Positions 62,516 to 64,000 of a stretch of DNA of 64,000 nucleotides are shown in pieces (positions within the stretch are counted from its first letter, which is position 1; every line of letters begins with the position of its first letter). The stretch comes from Rahnella victoriana (GTDB lineage: Bacteria > Pseudomonadota > Gammaproteobacteria > Enterobacterales > Enterobacteriaceae). Location of the stretch: positions 124,001-188,000 of the forward strand of contig NZ_SJOJ01000004.1 of the NCBI RefSeq assembly GCF_004330295.1, written 5' to 3'. A model generated the notes under the pieces. That model saw nothing but the letters and a program-made list of their open reading frames with translations, ran no database searches and had not been told where the DNA came from. A program made the position numbers and the translations under genes.

Positions 62516-64000
62516 TTATTTACTCATTTCCGGCTGAAAATCCTCAGCATCCACATCATATCCCGACGGTTCCCACCGTACCGCTGTCAGCACGATTAAG
62601 CCTGCCAGTGGCGCTAACGCGATCACCCAGAACACGCCGGTGCCGAGCGCCGCGGAAAGGACCGGGAACAGGAACAACGAGACCGTGGAGCTGCCGCGCA
62701 TCAGCGTCTGGTTGAAGCCGACACCCATGCCGCGCAGCGACGTCGGATAGCTCAGTGACGCAAATGTCATGGTGTGCGAACCCGGACCGAAGCCCTGACC
62801 GAACAGGAATAACGCCAGCATGGCGATGGAAATCGCCGCTTCTCCGCCGTCGGCCGGTCGGCCCACCAGCGCCAGGCCGATCATCGCGACCAGCTGGCAG
62901 GCGTAACCGGCGTAGGTCATTTTCCATGCGCCAAATTTCGAGACATAACGCACCGCAATCAGGCCGCCGACAAAGGCGAAGCACAGGTTCAGGCCGAGTG
63001 AGAACAGAATGGTGCTGATCATCGACTGTTGCAGGAAGCTGGATAAGATCACCGGCAGCCCGAACGCCACGGCGTTATAGGCAAAGGACGAGGCCACGGC
63101 AGTGACGGTCGCCAGCACGGTGCGGCGCAGATAAACGCCCTGCAACAGCGTGCCGTAGTTGCGCCATGCGGCTTTACGTACTTTCACCTGCGGTGTCTTA
63201 TCGGCATCGTCTGCCACGACGGCATTGATGTTATAGGATTTTCTCAGGATCGCCGCCGCACTTTGCAGGTCGCCCTGATTGGCTGCCCAGACCGGCGATT
63301 CATTCATATAACGGTGGCGGATAGCGATAATCAGGATCGCCGGTACTGCGCCGAAACCGAGGATCAGACGCCATAACCAGTCGGTATGGGTAGCCGGCAG
63401 CACCGCGTAAAGCAGCAGAACCAGCAGATACGACACGCTGATCGCCGCATACCACGTCGGACACCACATCGCCACGCGCGAGGCTTTATTGCCGCGTCCC
63501 TGAAGTTTTGAGAACTCCGCCAGAAACGCCATGGCGACCGGTAAATCGATACCGACCCCCAGACCCATCACAAAGCGTGAGCCGCCCAATACCCATTCGT
63601 TTGGCGCAAAGGCGCAGGCCAGCGCGGCAATCACGAAGAAGAACATATCGGCCATAAATACGCGGTAACGGCCGATTTTGTCGGTCAGATAGCCGCCGAA
63701 CAGTGCGCCGACAATCGCCCCGAAGGTGATGGCCGATGCCACAAAGCCCGCGCCGGAAGGCGTCAGGCCGAACTGGCGGGTAATATCTTTCATCCCGAAA
63801 GCCAGCGCACCGAGGTCGTAGGCGTCGAGGAAAACGCCGCCCAGTGCGATAGCAATCACGATGCGCGCGTCGCTGATTTTGGCCGCGCCACGGTTCACTA
63901 ACTGAGTAATATCGGCAGCGGAACGAATCACCACCGGCTGGTCAGACGCAGTGTCGGCTGCGCTGTAATCCCCTGAAGAGGCGGCCTGAGAGGCCGCAAT
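62516..64000 (-). CDS. MFS transporter (partial, N-terminus off the right edge)
   Basis: Major facilitator superfamily transporter of the sugar/organic-acid porter type with about twelve helices. The first MFS signature is GGYLTDKIGRYRVFMADMFF. A sugar-porter-like segment is RFVMGLGVGIDLPVAMAFLA, and a later one is SYPTSLRGMGVGFNQTLMRG. The frame is open from 63934 through 64000 (…AASQAASSGDYSAADTASDQ), so the GTG at 63934 is probably internal and the true start lies outside. At least 494 residues. Substrate unknown. Confidence 0.85.
   Translation of the reverse strand: MAASQAASSGDYSAADTASDQPVVIRSAADITQLVNRGAAKISDARIVIAIALGGVFLDAYDLGALAFGMKDITRQFGLTPSGAGFVASAITFGAIVGALFGGYLTDKIGRYRVFMADMFFFVIAALACAFAPNEWVLGGSRFVMGLGVGIDLPVAMAFLAEFSKLQGRGNKASRVAMWCPTWYAAISVSYLLVLLLYAVLPATHTDWLWRLILGFGAVPAILIIAIRHRYMNESPVWAANQGDLQSAAAILRKSYNINAVVADDADKTPQVKVRKAAWRNYGTLLQGVYLRRTVLATVTAVASSFAYNAVAFGLPVILSSFLQQSMISTILFSLGLNLCFAFVGGLIAVRYVSKFGAWKMTYAGYACQLVAMIGLALVGRPADGGEAAISIAMLALFLFGQGFGPGSHTMTFASLSYPTSLRGMGVGFNQTLMRGSSTVSLFLFPVLSAALGTGVFWVIALAPLAGLIVLTAVRWEPSGYDVDAEDFQPEMSK

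Overview
The window looks like chromosomal DNA of a member of the Enterobacterales, most likely Yersiniaceae such as Rahnella or a close relative. This is inferred from protein similarity recalled from E. coli and from gene order; no search was run. Two stretches keep E. coli order. The first is yejFEBA-pdeN-mepS-lpxT-yeiR-yeiQ-yeiP-yeiW-setB-fruBKA-nfo-yeiH-yeiE-lysP (1-24400). The second is dinG-ybiB ... rlmF-ybiO-glnQPH-ybiI-dps-rhtA-ompX (29176-49050). Between and after them lie accessory genes. I see no tRNA, rRNA, insertion sequence, prophage or CRISPR array.

Region by region. 1-4860: oligopeptide ABC importer yejABEF, with yejF cut by the left edge. 5058-9560: pdeN (c-di-GMP phosphodiesterase), mepS (murein endopeptidase), lpxT (lipid A phosphotransferase) and yeiR (CxCC GTPase). 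9775-12638: a small fimbrial-like secreted protein and a UxuR/ExuR-type regulator sit between yeiR and the fructuronate-reductase-like yeiQ. 12908-19432: EfpL/YeiP, YeiW, SetB and the fructose PTS operon behind two Cra operators. 19641-24374: nfo, yeiH, yeiE, lysP. 24607-27525: a Fur-box-preceded siderophore-type permease and ATPase, then a class C acid phosphatase lipoprotein. 27741-32996: porin, dinG, ybiB, yjdM. 33109-38515: M3 peptidase, flavin-reductase-like protein, rlmF and a soluble PAS-PAS-MCP receptor. 38665-44657: mechanosensitive channel ybiO, glutamine importer glnHPQ with a sigma-54 promoter and NtrC sites, ybiI, dps. 45072-46956: an apparent operon of fasciclin-domain protein, ECF sigma factor and RskA-type anti-sigma factor inserted between dps and rhtA. 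47145-49047: rhtA, ompX. 49152-51661: an RbsAC-type ABC ATPase and permease with no binding protein, preceded by two tandem 8-mers resembling MetJ boxes. 51936-54194: a YnbA-like / PlsC-like / YnbB-like phospholipid operon. 54238-57455: aldehyde dehydrogenase, cupin, ddlA. 57538-61049: three tandem YhcN/BhsA-type (DUF1471) secreted proteins, a small Cys/Pro secreted protein, a TetR regulator and an MpaB-like oxygenase. 61266-64000: a SUFU-like protein and an MFS transporter cut by the right edge.

Four signals lie outside ordinary gene content. First, a family of about 100-130 bp intergenic elements (six complete, one single hairpin) has REPIN-like architecture and is mostly placed between converging genes. 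Second, the fasciclin/ECF sigma/RskA cassette mirrors the mycobacterial SigK-RskA-MPT70/83 grouping. Third, a two-box promoter architecture with exactly 62 bp between boxes is shared by three neighbouring secreted-protein genes. Fourth, met-box-like repeats precede the orphan sugar-type ABC transporter.
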